From Gemmatimonadota bacterium (lineage in GTDB: Bacteria > Gemmatimonadota > Gemmatimonadetes > Gemmatimonadales > GWC2-71-9), in assembly GCA_003222205.1 (NCBI GenBank), contig QHVC01000051.1, positions 1 through 39,242 of the forward strand: a DNA stretch of 39,242 nt, in the 5' to 3' direction. Below the pieces are notes generated by a model, which was not told the DNA's origin, did not search any database, and saw only the letters and a list, made by a program, of their open reading frames with translations. Of the stretch, positions 8,672 through 16,994 are shown in pieces; the first letter of the stretch is position 1, and every line of letters begins with the position of its first letter. Position numbers and translations under genes: made by a program.

Positions 8672-9321
8672 CGGGACTCCCCAAGCGCGCGGCGCGCCAG
8701 CTCGACGATCAGTGGGTGAGAGCTCCACAGGGCCTGGAGCTGGTCGCCCGATCCAGTGGCGGTGATCGCGGAGCTGTCGTCCACGAGGAGAAGGGTCGGC
8801 GTCTCTGGCGCCACGGTTTCCGTGACGAGGCCGGCGGTGTCGGCCGCCTCGCCGGCCAGGCGCAAGTGCAGCGTGGCGCGGCTCGCGGCGCGCCGCCATG
8901 CCGGCAGCGTCGGCCGCCACAGCTCGGCGGCCAGCACGCCGCGCACCTCGCGCTCGGCGCGCGCCACGAACTGCTGGACCACGTTCGCCACCGCGCGAGC
9001 GCCGTCCACCGCGTGCGTCTCGGGCTCGGGGGGACGGGCGGCGGACTCGAGCGCACGGCTGAGGCGGTCGAGCGCCTCCCCCTGTCGGGCGGCCACTTGG
9101 GCGAGCAGCCCTTGGGGGTCGAGGGGGCGGAAGCGGATCGGTCGGCTACCCGACCGTATCGCCGCGCCACGGGTGACCAATCCTTCGAGGGCGGCGTAGG
9201 CATTGGCCCTCGCCAGCCGGGCCGTTCGCGCGACCTGGTAGCCGGTGGCCGGGCCCAACCCCAACAGCGTCCCGTACACACGGGACTCCGTCGCAGTGAA
9301 GCCAAAAGGAGTAAGATCGAT
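8668..9321 (-). CDS. TrmB-family transcriptional regulator (start codon uncertain)
   Basis: The N-terminus matches the TrmB winged-helix family: FGFTATESRVYGTLLGLGP followed by a second helix pair (TGYQVARTARLARANAYAAL). A helical linker and a C-terminal sensor-like region of about 130 residues follow. Such regulators often answer to sugars, but nothing here shows the ligand. No ATG, GTG or TTG precedes the homologous region in frame. The family-like N-terminus would need a rare ATC start at 9321. The first conventional start, GTG 9279 with CGGAG six bases upstream, would delete half of helix 1. The 3' end overlaps the hydrolase start (GTGA). The gene lies between the toroid-like protein and the hydrolase, and a symmetric 21-bp repeat sits before it. 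Confidence 0.7.
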   Translation of the reverse strand: MDLTPFGFTATESRVYGTLLGLGPATGYQVARTARLARANAYAALEGLVTRGAAIRSGSRPIRFRPLDPQGLLAQVAARQGEALDRLSRALESAARPPEPETHAVDGARAVANVVQQFVARAEREVRGVLAAELWRPTLPAWRRAASRATLHLRLAGEAADTAGLVTETVAPETPTLLLVDDSSAITATGSGDQLQALWSSHPLIVELARRALGESR

Positions 9322-9329
9322 GGCTTTCG

Positions 9330-9350
9330 TAGTAGTAAAAGCTACTACTA
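9330..9350. promoter_or_regulatory. 21-bp inverted repeat in front of the TrmB-type gene
   Basis: Perfect 8-bp arms TAGTAGTA and TACTACTA flank a 5-bp centre. The repeat fills the short gap between the stop codon of the upstream gene (9348-9350) and the regulator's coding start. It is a good candidate for the regulator's own operator. A role in ending upstream transcription is less likely, as no T-run follows. Confidence 0.5.
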
Positions 9351-10454
9351 AATGACTTCGATCGGCAACCCCATGAGGCGCGCGATCAGCGCGAGCCGGA
9401 AGGTCACGTCCGTTTGGCGTTGCGCCGGACTCTTGCCCGGACCCTCCAGCGGCCAATAGTGCGTGATCGCCGGATTGGTCGACCGCGGCATGGCGCGGAG
9501 GTTCTTGGGCGTCCACACGCCCTGATCGTCGCATTCGTTGAACAGGCGCGCGAGCACGCGCGAGGCGCTTGGCACCTGCCGTACCACGCCCAGCCGGGCA
9601 AGCAGCTCCAGCCAGTACACCGCGAAAGCCACGTCCGTCACACGGCCTTGGGCATCGCTGCGCAGCGGATCGCCGAGGATGACGAACAGCGGCTTCAGGA
9701 GCTTGCGGCCTGCCAACACCCAGAACGCGCGCCGCGGGGCCGGCGTGGAGAGGTAGTGTCCCAGCCGCTCGACAAACCCCGCGCGCTCGCGCTGTAGCAC
9801 GGGGAGAAACGCCAGCATCTCCATCGAGAACAGCGTGGGCGGGTAGGCGAGGGGATCGAGGACCGTCTTCCCCTGTGCCTTCCGGAACGGTTTCTCGACC
9901 AGCTCGCCCCGCAAGAACATGACGATGTCGCTGGCGATCCTGTGGGCGGCGCCCCGGAGGCGTGGGTCGTCGGCGTGCCCGGCGCGCGCGAGCGCCGCGG
10001 CCGCGGCTTCGCGAAACGTTTGCCGCACCCACAGCGCGAATCCCGGGTCTCCCTTGGCAGGGCGCTGGAACTCGACCAACAGCTCGGGCGACTCATCCCG
10101 CGAGAGCAGCCGGAACAGGAACCGCTCGGTGAGCCGGAACGGGCGCTGGTCCGGCGGCCACCCCAGCTCGAGGAGCCGGCGGTACTGGAAGACCGTGCCC
10201 GCCTCCTTCCAGCCGAACGCTTTGAGCGGTCCGGGCCCGATGAGGTTGCCCCCCCAAAGCCCGCTGTCCCGCTGCTTGCGCGCGATGGCGTGAGCGGGCT
10301 TGTAGTCGAAAACGGCCTGACGCAGGGTGGCGAGCAACTCGGGATCGCGCGCCGATTCCGGTGCCGCTTCGGCGAGCGCCCGGTATTGGATCGGGGGGCT
10401 GGCCGCTTCCAAGAGCCACGAGAGCGGCAGCCGATGCGAGGCGGGCAGCTCCAC
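9348..10454 (-). CDS. Conserved hypothetical protein, possible alpha/alpha-toroid fold
   Basis: 368 residues with no signal peptide and no membrane helix, so it should be cytoplasmic. Near the N-terminus, SPPIQYRALAE and later RKQRDSGLWGG resemble proteins in which helix pairs and a W-G motif recall the prenyltransferase/squalene-cyclase alpha/alpha toroid. I do not recognise a catalytic motif, and no DxDD acid cluster of cyclases is evident. The GTG start at 10454 is well supported by AGGAG seven bases upstream. It is the first gene of a four-gene minus-strand run (this gene, TrmB-type regulator, hydrolase, TetR), so it may be controlled with them. Function unknown. Confidence 0.75.
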   Translation of the reverse strand: MELPASHRLPLSWLLEAASPPIQYRALAEAAPESARDPELLATLRQAVFDYKPAHAIARKQRDSGLWGGNLIGPGPLKAFGWKEAGTVFQYRRLLELGWPPDQRPFRLTERFLFRLLSRDESPELLVEFQRPAKGDPGFALWVRQTFREAAAAALARAGHADDPRLRGAAHRIASDIVMFLRGELVEKPFRKAQGKTVLDPLAYPPTLFSMEMLAFLPVLQRERAGFVERLGHYLSTPAPRRAFWVLAGRKLLKPLFVILGDPLRSDAQGRVTDVAFAVYWLELLARLGVVRQVPSASRVLARLFNECDDQGVWTPKNLRAMPRSTNPAITHYWPLEGPGKSPAQRQTDVTFRLALIARLMGLPIEVI

Positions 10455-10543
10455 GAAATCGCTCCTGGGTTGGTAGCAGCCGGGGGACGGCGGATGAAAA
10501 CGGGCGCAAACTTACCCGCGGCCCGGCTGATAGGCAATGCCGG

Positions 10544-10559
10544 GTGCAAAGTCTTGCAC
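10544..10559. promoter_or_regulatory. Small dyad in the divergent region before the aconitase-family gene
   Basis: GTGCAA and TTGCAC are separated by AGTC, in the 152-base gap between the divergent starts at 10454 and 10607. It could be an operator for either gene. I found no convincing minus-35/minus-10 pair around it. Confidence 0.3.
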
Positions 10560-10606
10560 GACCGTCAGCCGTTGATCGACCCTCGGTAAGGGGTGATCTT
10601 AGCTGC

Positions 10607-12625
10607 ATGAAGGACGCCTTGACGGCCCGGCCCGTGGGCAAGCTCCCCGACAAGGTGCGGCTCAAGGGCCGCATCCTCTTTCTCACCGAAGACGCCGGCC
10701 TGGTCCGGCAACAGCTCGAGGGCCAGGATCTGGAGTGGCGTCCCGAGCAGAAGCTGCGTGACGACATCTCGACCGACGAAATCACCCCCGCCTATATCTG
10801 CTACTACTTCGACGACACGCTCGGGGAGTTCCCGTATCTGGGGCTCAAGTGCGGGACCGAGTTCCCAATCACGAAAGGGTCCGTGAAGCGCGGCGGGTAC
10901 GTGGCGTCGGTGTCGGGCAAGCGGCGCGGGAAGGGGTCGTCGCGTGAGCAATCCCCCTACGCCGAGATGTGTGCGGGCATCAAGCTCGTGATCGCCGAGA
11001 ATATCGAGCGCATCTACCGGGAGAATTGTCAGAACCTGGGGGTGCTCACGACGACCGATTTCTCGATCATCGAGAAGGTCCGGCGCGGCGACGAGCTGCC
11101 GTTGTCGGCGTTCACCGCCGGGGAGGGCGAGATCACCCGGGGGATCATCGAGTACGGCGGTCTGTTCAACTACAACGTCGCCCGGCTCCAGGGGAAAGTC
11201 GCCCCGGCCGCCCCGACCACGCCGCGGCGCCCGATGACCCTCGGCGAGAAGATCCTCGCGCGCCACTGGGTGGTGGATCTCGCCCACGGGACGGTCGGCG
11301 TGCCGGCGGTCAAGCCGGGGGACGAGGGGTTCGTGGGGACCGATATCCGGTTCAGCCACGAGTACGTGACCCCGATGGCGGCGATCTTCTTCGAACAGCT
11401 CGTGGGCCAGAGCGGCAAGGTCAACGATCCCGGCTCGGTGCTGTTCTTCCGCGATCACCTCACGTTCCTCGCCGAAGCGATGACGCCGGAGCGCGTCAAG
11501 GAAGGGCTGCTCGACGTCGCTAACCAGCTGGAGGTGAAGCAGCGGGAATTCGCGGTGGCGCAGGGCATCAAGCTGTACGGCGAACTGCGGCTCGGGGTGC
11601 ACGGCGCGGAGGCGATCTGCCACTCCAAGATTCTGGAGGCGCACGCGCTCCCGGGGCAGGTAATCATCGGCTCGGATTCCCACACCCCGCACGCCGGGGC
11701 CGTCGGCTGCGTGGCGTTCGGCGTCGGCACCACCGCGATCTTCAACTCGTGGATCACCAAGGATGTGCGGGTGAAGGTCCCGGAGACCGTGAAAGTCGTG
11801 GTCCGTGGCACGAAGCCCGACAACGTCACGGCGAAGGACTTCATGCTCGAGATCCTGCGCCACCCCTATATCAAGAGTGGCCAGGCGATCGGCAAACTGG
11901 TCGAGTACTGTGGTGAAGCTGTCGAGACGCTGTCGGTTGATGAGCGCGCCACCATGACGAACATGACCGCGGAAGTGGGCGGGTTCACCGGGTACGTCGC
12001 CCCCGATGAGAAGACGGTCGAGTACCTGATGGCGTACCGGGGGCTGTCCCAGGCCGAGGCCGAGCGGTTGTGTGCCGGGCTCGCCAGCGACCCCGGCGCT
12101 GAATACTGCGAGGTGCTGGAGTTCGACGCCTCACGGCTCAAGCCGATGGTGGCGCTGCCGGGTGATCCCGGCAACGGATTGCTGATCGGCGAGCTCGCCG
12201 ATCGCGTGAAGGTCGGCATCGCCTACGCGGGCTCCTGCACGGCTGGGAAAAAAGCGGATATGGACATGTACGCCCGCGTGCTGCAGGAAGCGGTGGACCG
12301 CGGGGATCGGGTCGCGCCCTGGGTGAAGTTCTTCATCCAGTGCGGCTCGCAGGACGTGAAGCGCTACTGCGCGGAGCGGGGGTACCTCGACGTCTTCAGC
12401 CGTGTGGGCGCGACGTTTCTGGAGCCGTCGTGCGGCGCGTGCATCAACGCGGGCCCGGGGGTGTCGCGCACCAAGGAGGAAGTGACGATCAGCGCCATCA
12501 ACCGCAACTTCCCGGGCCGCTCCGGGCCCGGCCAGCTCTACCTCGCCAACCCCTACACCGTCGCTGCCTCGGCGATCGCCGGCTACATCACGGAATGGGA
12601 GCCGGGGCGGGTCCTCACCACCTAG
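10607..12625 (+). CDS. Aconitase/3-isopropylmalate-dehydratase-family protein with the swivel domain first
   Basis: 672 residues. The small swivel domain comes first, with its substrate-loop motif KGSSREQSPYAE (about 107-118), and the iron-sulfur catalytic domains follow. The cluster ligands are Cys544 (AGSCTAGK) and Cys609/Cys612 (EPSCGACINAGPG), and the active-site stretch GSDSHTPHAGAVG is intact. It should be an active [4Fe-4S] hydro-lyase. This order is reversed relative to AcnA and resembles AcnB without its N-terminal HEAT domain, or a fused LeuD-LeuC. It could serve as aconitase in the TCA cycle or as an isopropylmalate or homoaconitate dehydratase, and the sequence alone does not decide. 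I chose ATG 10607, where homology begins and where AAGGGG lies upstream. The stop overlaps the convergent lipoprotein gene by four bases (CTAG). Confidence 0.88.
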   Translation: MKDALTARPVGKLPDKVRLKGRILFLTEDAGLVRQQLEGQDLEWRPEQKLRDDISTDEITPAYICYYFDDTLGEFPYLGLKCGTEFPITKGSVKRGGYVASVSGKRRGKGSSREQSPYAEMCAGIKLVIAENIERIYRENCQNLGVLTTTDFSIIEKVRRGDELPLSAFTAGEGEITRGIIEYGGLFNYNVARLQGKVAPAAPTTPRRPMTLGEKILARHWVVDLAHGTVGVPAVKPGDEGFVGTDIRFSHEYVTPMAAIFFEQLVGQSGKVNDPGSVLFFRDHLTFLAEAMTPERVKEGLLDVANQLEVKQREFAVAQGIKLYGELRLGVHGAEAICHSKILEAHALPGQVIIGSDSHTPHAGAVGCVAFGVGTTAIFNSWITKDVRVKVPETVKVVVRGTKPDNVTAKDFMLEILRHPYIKSGQAIGKLVEYCGEAVETLSVDERATMTNMTAEVGGFTGYVAPDEKTVEYLMAYRGLSQAEAERLCAGLASDPGAEYCEVLEFDASRLKPMVALPGDPGNGLLIGELADRVKVGIAYAGSCTAGKKADMDMYARVLQEAVDRGDRVAPWVKFFIQCGSQDVKRYCAERGYLDVFSRVGATFLEPSCGACINAGPGVSRTKEEVTISAINRNFPGRSGPGQLYLANPYTVAASAIAGYITEWEPGRVLTT

Positions 12626-13329
12626 GGAATCGTCCCTGTAATCCGGGTCTTCACCGCGCGGACGCCGGTCGAGAAGTTTGCCGCGCTCGAGTTGGCGGTC
12701 GTTGAGTCCGGAACGCTCAGGCCGCCGATGTGGTAGTCCCCCGCGAGGGAGCCGCGATACACCGTGATGGTCAGTCCATTTGCCGAATGCCTATCTCCGC
12801 TGCCATATGACGTCGTAGTTACGTGCAAGGCACCGGTGCGGGCCTTCCACGCCGTCACCGTGGAGTCGGGTGCCTCATGAATGATGAACCCCGTCCCCTC
12901 GCCCGCATTGGCGGGTGAGAAGCTGGGCTGGAGGGTGTCGCTGACTGGTGGGTTCAGGCCCGTTCCGATCACGAACGTCACTGAGTCCACGGTGTGCGTC
13001 GCGGGCGAGTAACCTCGCCAGGCGAGCACCCCGCTCAGTTGGGCCACGAAGGGTTGCGTGCCCTTCGTCGCATCGATGTCGAGCTGGAACCCGGCGATGC
13101 GGGTCTCGCCAGCGGCGTCGGTGACGTGCGAGGCGCGGTCCAGGAGTCCGAACACGATCGTTCGGAGGATAGCGTAGTTGCTGTCGTCCTTGAGCGCCGA
13201 GTCGAGCGACGTCCGGACCGCGGCCATCTCCGCGCCGTCGATGACATCGGGGTCTGGGGCGGTGGAGCTCTTGGAACAGGCGAGGGCCGCCGCGAGGGCG
13301 GCGCAGAGGATCGCGGTCAGACGCTTCAT
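12622..13329 (-). CDS. Putative lipoprotein of unknown function
   Basis: 235 residues starting with a lysine-arginine N-region, a short alanine-rich hydrophobic stretch and a lipobox-like LACSK (Cys18), followed by a Ser/Thr/Asp-rich linker. The mature part looks beta-rich and soluble, with many Thr and Ser and no recognisable domain or catalytic motif. The ATG start at 13329 has GGAG seven bases upstream. It is the last gene of the long minus-strand run, 32 bases below the DUF4015 gene, and may share its transcript. It meets the aconitase-family gene tail to tail. Confidence 0.75.
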   Translation of the reverse strand: MKRLTAILCAALAAALACSKSSTAPDPDVIDGAEMAAVRTSLDSALKDDSNYAILRTIVFGLLDRASHVTDAAGETRIAGFQLDIDATKGTQPFVAQLSGVLAWRGYSPATHTVDSVTFVIGTGLNPPVSDTLQPSFSPANAGEGTGFIIHEAPDSTVTAWKARTGALHVTTTSYGSGDRHSANGLTITVYRGSLAGDYHIGGLSVPDSTTANSSAANFSTGVRAVKTRITGTIP

Positions 13330-13361
13330 GAGTCGCTCCGGGTGATGCCGCAGTATCGCTG

Positions 13362-14582
13362 CTATTGCTCCTCGCCGGAAGGCGCCACCGCGGCCCGCAC
13401 CACGACCGGGTAGGGTCGCAGGGCGTCGCGGGGGTAGACGCTGCGGGGGTTCCACAGCACCCACGAGCGGATCCCCAGCTCCTCCGCCGCGCGGATCTGC
13501 TCGCGGATCTCGAACGGCGTGTACCGCGGCCGGCGGCGGCCCAGCGTGAACGCCTGGAGGTAGGGGCGGATCTGGGCGGTGCCGCCCGTGGCGAGGTTGC
13601 GCGCGATTGCTTCCCGCAGCGCGGCGCGCACGATGCGGTAGGGCTCCGCGTTGGGATGCGCGAAGCCAAACGCCCCGGGATAGTAGTGGCTCGGGTACAC
13701 CATCGGCAGCACGACGTCGCCCACGCCGGCGAAGTCCTCCCACACCTGCCCGATCCCGAGGTCGCCTTCGGCCGACGCGGTCAGGCCGAAGATGTCGAAG
13801 GTGACGGGCGCGCCGGTCGGCTCGAGGCGACGGCGCAGCAGCTCGATGTGGCGGCGTATCGAGGAACGCTGACTCTCGCCCGGGCGCCGCGCCGCGAAGA
13901 TCGCCGTGGCGAGGCGCTCCTTCGGCTCGTCGGGGAAGCGGACGTAGTCGAACTGCACCTCGGCGAAGCCGAGACGCACCGCCTCCGCGGCGAGCTGGGC
14001 GGCGTACACCCACACCGAATCGTTGTACGCGTCCACCCACGCGATGTCGATGCGGTCCCGCCAAAGGCCGCCGTTGGTGCTCTGCACCGACCACAGCGGC
14101 TTCCCCTCCGCGAGCAGCGGATCTTTGGCGACGACGATGCGCGCGATCGGATAAATCCCGTGCGCGAGGACGGTGTCGAGGCGCGCGCGGATGGTCTTCG
14201 TGCGCACGCACGTGTTGGCGCCGATCTCCTCGGCGATCCGCACCTGCGATGGATACAGCAGGCAGCCCGTGTCATCCTTCACGTCGACGACGAGGGCGTT
14301 GATCTCCGTGGAGTCGGCGAGACGCACCAGCTGCCACAGCTTGTTGGATCCGAACGCCCACGCGTTCACGTACAGCGCCTTGACCGTGCGCGGCGTCGTG
14401 AACACCAGCGGCTCGGGCTGCATGTAGCGGAGGTCCTGGGCCGTGAGCTTCCCGGGGAGCTGGTCGACCGGAATGGGCGTCAGCCGCGGCGGGCCGTCGG
14501 CGCCCACTCCCTGCGCAAAAAGGCCGCGATGGGAGATCGCGGCCCAGAGCAAGAGGGCGCCTGCCCGCCAGGCCATTCGCAT
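13362..14582 (-). CDS. DUF4015-type putative glycoside hydrolase, exported
   Basis: 406 residues with an N-terminal signal peptide (cleavage probably after LFAQ). The body matches the DUF4015/GH-like TIM-barrel family: KALYVNAWAFGS, INALVVDVKDDTG, a central VQFDYVRFPDEP with candidate acidic catalytic residues, and near the end VVLPMVYPSHYYPG and IRSWVLWNP. The family is assigned to polysaccharide or cell-envelope sugar hydrolysis by fold only, and the substrate is unknown. It should act outside the cytoplasm. Two ATG codons lie close together (14582 and 14576), and neither has a clear ribosome binding site. It sits 53 bases below the M14 peptidase gene and above the lipoprotein gene, among exported proteins. 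Confidence 0.82.
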   Translation of the reverse strand: MRMAWRAGALLLWAAISHRGLFAQGVGADGPPRLTPIPVDQLPGKLTAQDLRYMQPEPLVFTTPRTVKALYVNAWAFGSNKLWQLVRLADSTEINALVVDVKDDTGCLLYPSQVRIAEEIGANTCVRTKTIRARLDTVLAHGIYPIARIVVAKDPLLAEGKPLWSVQSTNGGLWRDRIDIAWVDAYNDSVWVYAAQLAAEAVRLGFAEVQFDYVRFPDEPKERLATAIFAARRPGESQRSSIRRHIELLRRRLEPTGAPVTFDIFGLTASAEGDLGIGQVWEDFAGVGDVVLPMVYPSHYYPGAFGFAHPNAEPYRIVRAALREAIARNLATGGTAQIRPYLQAFTLGRRRPRYTPFEIREQIRAAEELGIRSWVLWNPRSVYPRDALRPYPVVVRAAVAPSGEEQ

Positions 14583-14635
14583 AAAGGGGTACCACAATAG
14601 GAAACGGGCCCCGCCCGGGCAAGGGCGGACGTCAC

Positions 14636-16981
14636 CTATCGCAACTGCAAGCTGTTGAACAACAAGGGGTAAGTCGCCAGACTCTGGCCCCGAAACTGGG
14701 GCCGGAAGCCGAAGAGAATCGCCCGGCCCTGTCCCTGCCGGACTTCCAGGATCGCGGCCCGCCCGGCGACGCGGTCGGGGTGGAGCACCCAGCCGGACAA
14801 CAGCACCTGATCGGGGTCGTCCGGATAGCGGGCGATGATCCGCACCAGACTCGAATCCAGCACGTCGAAGGCGGGTCCGCTCTCGAACCAGGCGATGCTT
14901 TGCGACGGCATCCGCTTCGTCACGGCGTGCGTCGTGTCGAGCTCGATGCGGAAGATCGAGCCCGGAGCGTAGAAGTCGTCGTCGGAGAGTCCCTCCAGCA
15001 CATTGCGCACCGGCAGCAGCAGCGTCTGAATCGCGAAGCGACTGGCGTTGTTGAGCGCGACGAGGGTGCCGCCGTCGTCGACGAACTGCCGCAGTGCCTG
15101 CGCGCCGTCGTCGCCCAGGCCGCCCGCGTAGGGGGCAGGGTAGATGCGCGCGGCGAGTCCTTCGAGCAGCTCTCGGGGCGACTGATCCGGGAGGATGATG
15201 ACGTCGAACTTCTGCTTGAGCCGACCGGCGCGCACGACGGAATCCGCCAGCGACACATACGGCACCTTCCACGTGTCGAACACCCAGCGCGTCCAGCCCT
15301 CGTCCATCGACGCATCGTAGGAGCGATACAGCCCCACCCGGGGCGCTTCGCCCTGCCCGAAGCCAGGGTACCCTGGAGTCGCCCGCGGCGCGGCGACCGG
15401 CGCGGAGAGCGGGGCACGGATCGAGTCCTGGACCGGGAACGCGGTCACGCCCATCAGCAGCGGCAGCGTGTGGGCGGTGACGTCATAGGGCCGCTCCGGT
15501 GGGCCTCCGGGATACAGCCGGCGATCGGGGTAGTGTTGCACTTCGAGCAGGGCTTTCGCGAACGCCGCGTACGGCTGGCGCATGACCATCACGAAGCTGC
15601 CCGGGGCCACGCGCTCGCCGGCGGCTGTGAACGGCTGCAGGGCCGTGCGCACCTCGACCTGGCCGCGCTGCAGGATGCCGAGCAGCGTCGCCGTGGCGAT
15701 CGAGTCCTGACCCTTCGGGATCACATACGCATACGGCCAGCCGCGCCAGCCGCGGACCGCCCGCGACCCGACCGCCAGGAAGTTCGAGAGCCAGCGGGCG
15801 CGGTAGCGCGCGGCGTTGCCGAGCAGCGCGTAAGCCCCGTCGGTCTGATAGGTGACGATGTCGCGCAGGCTCCAGCGGCCCCCGGGCCACGGGTTCGTGA
15901 AATTCCACGAGCGCTCGAGGGGGTTGAACCCACGCGAGCGCGGGGTGAGCTGGTCGAAGGGGACCGTGACGGGCGTGGCGAGGTTGGCGCTCGCCGCTTC
16001 CGAAAGGATGCGCACCCCGCCGTGATAGTGCTGGTACGCGCGCGCCGGCGTCCACGCATCGTAGATGGCGTTGATGGCGATGCCGGTCTTGCCCTGGCCG
16101 GCCAGCTCCCAGGCCATCGCGGTACCCAGCGCGTTGTCTCCGTCCACCAGCAGCGGGTCGACGTTCGGCTCGATGGGATCCAAGTACGGCGGCAGGAACA
16201 ACCGCGACCCGGTGCGACCCTGCTGGTGGATGTCGTGGATGATCTGGGGGTGCCACACGTTGTAGAGCGAATCCACCGTGAGTCGCGTCTCGACTTGCGT
16301 GAACGCGTACCAATCGCGGTTGTCGTCGTGACCGGTGTAGTGGTGATAGAGCTCGGGGGGCTCGGTGCCCTCGGCGGCGGTGCCCAGCGTCCGATTGTAC
16401 CAGCGGGTGACGATGGTGACCCCGTCGGGGTTGAGGGACGGCACCAGCCAGAGAACGACGTTGTCGAGGATCTGCCGCGTCTCGGCGCTGGTATCGGTCG
16501 CGAGCCGGTAGGCGAGCAGAGCGGGAGTGAGATTGCCTCCGACCTCGGTCGAGTGGATCCCGCCGGTGATCAGCACGACTGCTTTGCCGTCGCGCAGCGC
16601 CTCGGTGGCGTCGCGGGTCGAGCCGAGCGTGCGCGGGTCCGCGAGCTTGGCGTTCAGCCGCCGGTAGACGTCGAGCCGGCGCAGGTTCTGGGGACTCGAT
16701 ATCACGAGCGCGACGAAGGGCGCCCCCAGGGTGGACTTGCCGAGCTCGCGGAAGTCCACGCGGTCGCTGGCCTGGGCGAGCGCCTGGTAGTAGCGGACCA
16801 GCGCGGGCCAGTCGGCGAGCTTGCGGTCCTCGCCGGGCTCGAATCCCAGGACGGACCGCGGCGTAGGAATGCGCGGCGCGGCGCGGGGCGCGGGCGCCAC
16901 CGGGCGGCGGGGACGTTGCGCCGCCACCGGGGTCGCGCACAGCGCCGCGCACACAATCGGGGCGAGACGGCGGAGGGTCAT
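14636..16981 (-). CDS. Exported M14-family zinc carboxypeptidase
   Basis: 781 residues with a signal peptide ending in VAAQ. The M14 catalytic domain has the zinc motif HSTE (His143, Glu146) within GGIHSTEVGGN, then NPDG (184-187), GHDDNRDWY (217-225) and the third zinc ligand in IHDIHQQG (His252 is the likely one). About 400 further residues include a glutamine-amidotransferase-like region (IILPDQSP, DDGGTLVALNN), as seen in large bacterial M14 proteins. It should be a periplasmic or secreted peptidase. It begins 13 bases after the S9 peptidase stop, so the two are very likely co-transcribed and may share peptide-scavenging work. No strong ribosome binding site precedes ATG 16981, which suggests translational coupling. 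Confidence 0.9.
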   Translation of the reverse strand: MTLRRLAPIVCAALCATPVAAQRPRRPVAPAPRAAPRIPTPRSVLGFEPGEDRKLADWPALVRYYQALAQASDRVDFRELGKSTLGAPFVALVISSPQNLRRLDVYRRLNAKLADPRTLGSTRDATEALRDGKAVVLITGGIHSTEVGGNLTPALLAYRLATDTSAETRQILDNVVLWLVPSLNPDGVTIVTRWYNRTLGTAAEGTEPPELYHHYTGHDDNRDWYAFTQVETRLTVDSLYNVWHPQIIHDIHQQGRTGSRLFLPPYLDPIEPNVDPLLVDGDNALGTAMAWELAGQGKTGIAINAIYDAWTPARAYQHYHGGVRILSEAASANLATPVTVPFDQLTPRSRGFNPLERSWNFTNPWPGGRWSLRDIVTYQTDGAYALLGNAARYRARWLSNFLAVGSRAVRGWRGWPYAYVIPKGQDSIATATLLGILQRGQVEVRTALQPFTAAGERVAPGSFVMVMRQPYAAFAKALLEVQHYPDRRLYPGGPPERPYDVTAHTLPLLMGVTAFPVQDSIRAPLSAPVAAPRATPGYPGFGQGEAPRVGLYRSYDASMDEGWTRWVFDTWKVPYVSLADSVVRAGRLKQKFDVIILPDQSPRELLEGLAARIYPAPYAGGLGDDGAQALRQFVDDGGTLVALNNASRFAIQTLLLPVRNVLEGLSDDDFYAPGSIFRIELDTTHAVTKRMPSQSIAWFESGPAFDVLDSSLVRIIARYPDDPDQVLLSGWVLHPDRVAGRAAILEVRQGQGRAILFGFRPQFRGQSLATYPLLFNSLQLR

Positions 16982-16994
16982 GGGGCGCGGGGCG

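Noticed and set aside
8668-10032. One long regulator gene of 454 codons starting at 10032
   Set aside because: The first 240 or so codons are a shadow of the toroid-like gene in another frame. Only the part from about 9321 matches the TrmB family.
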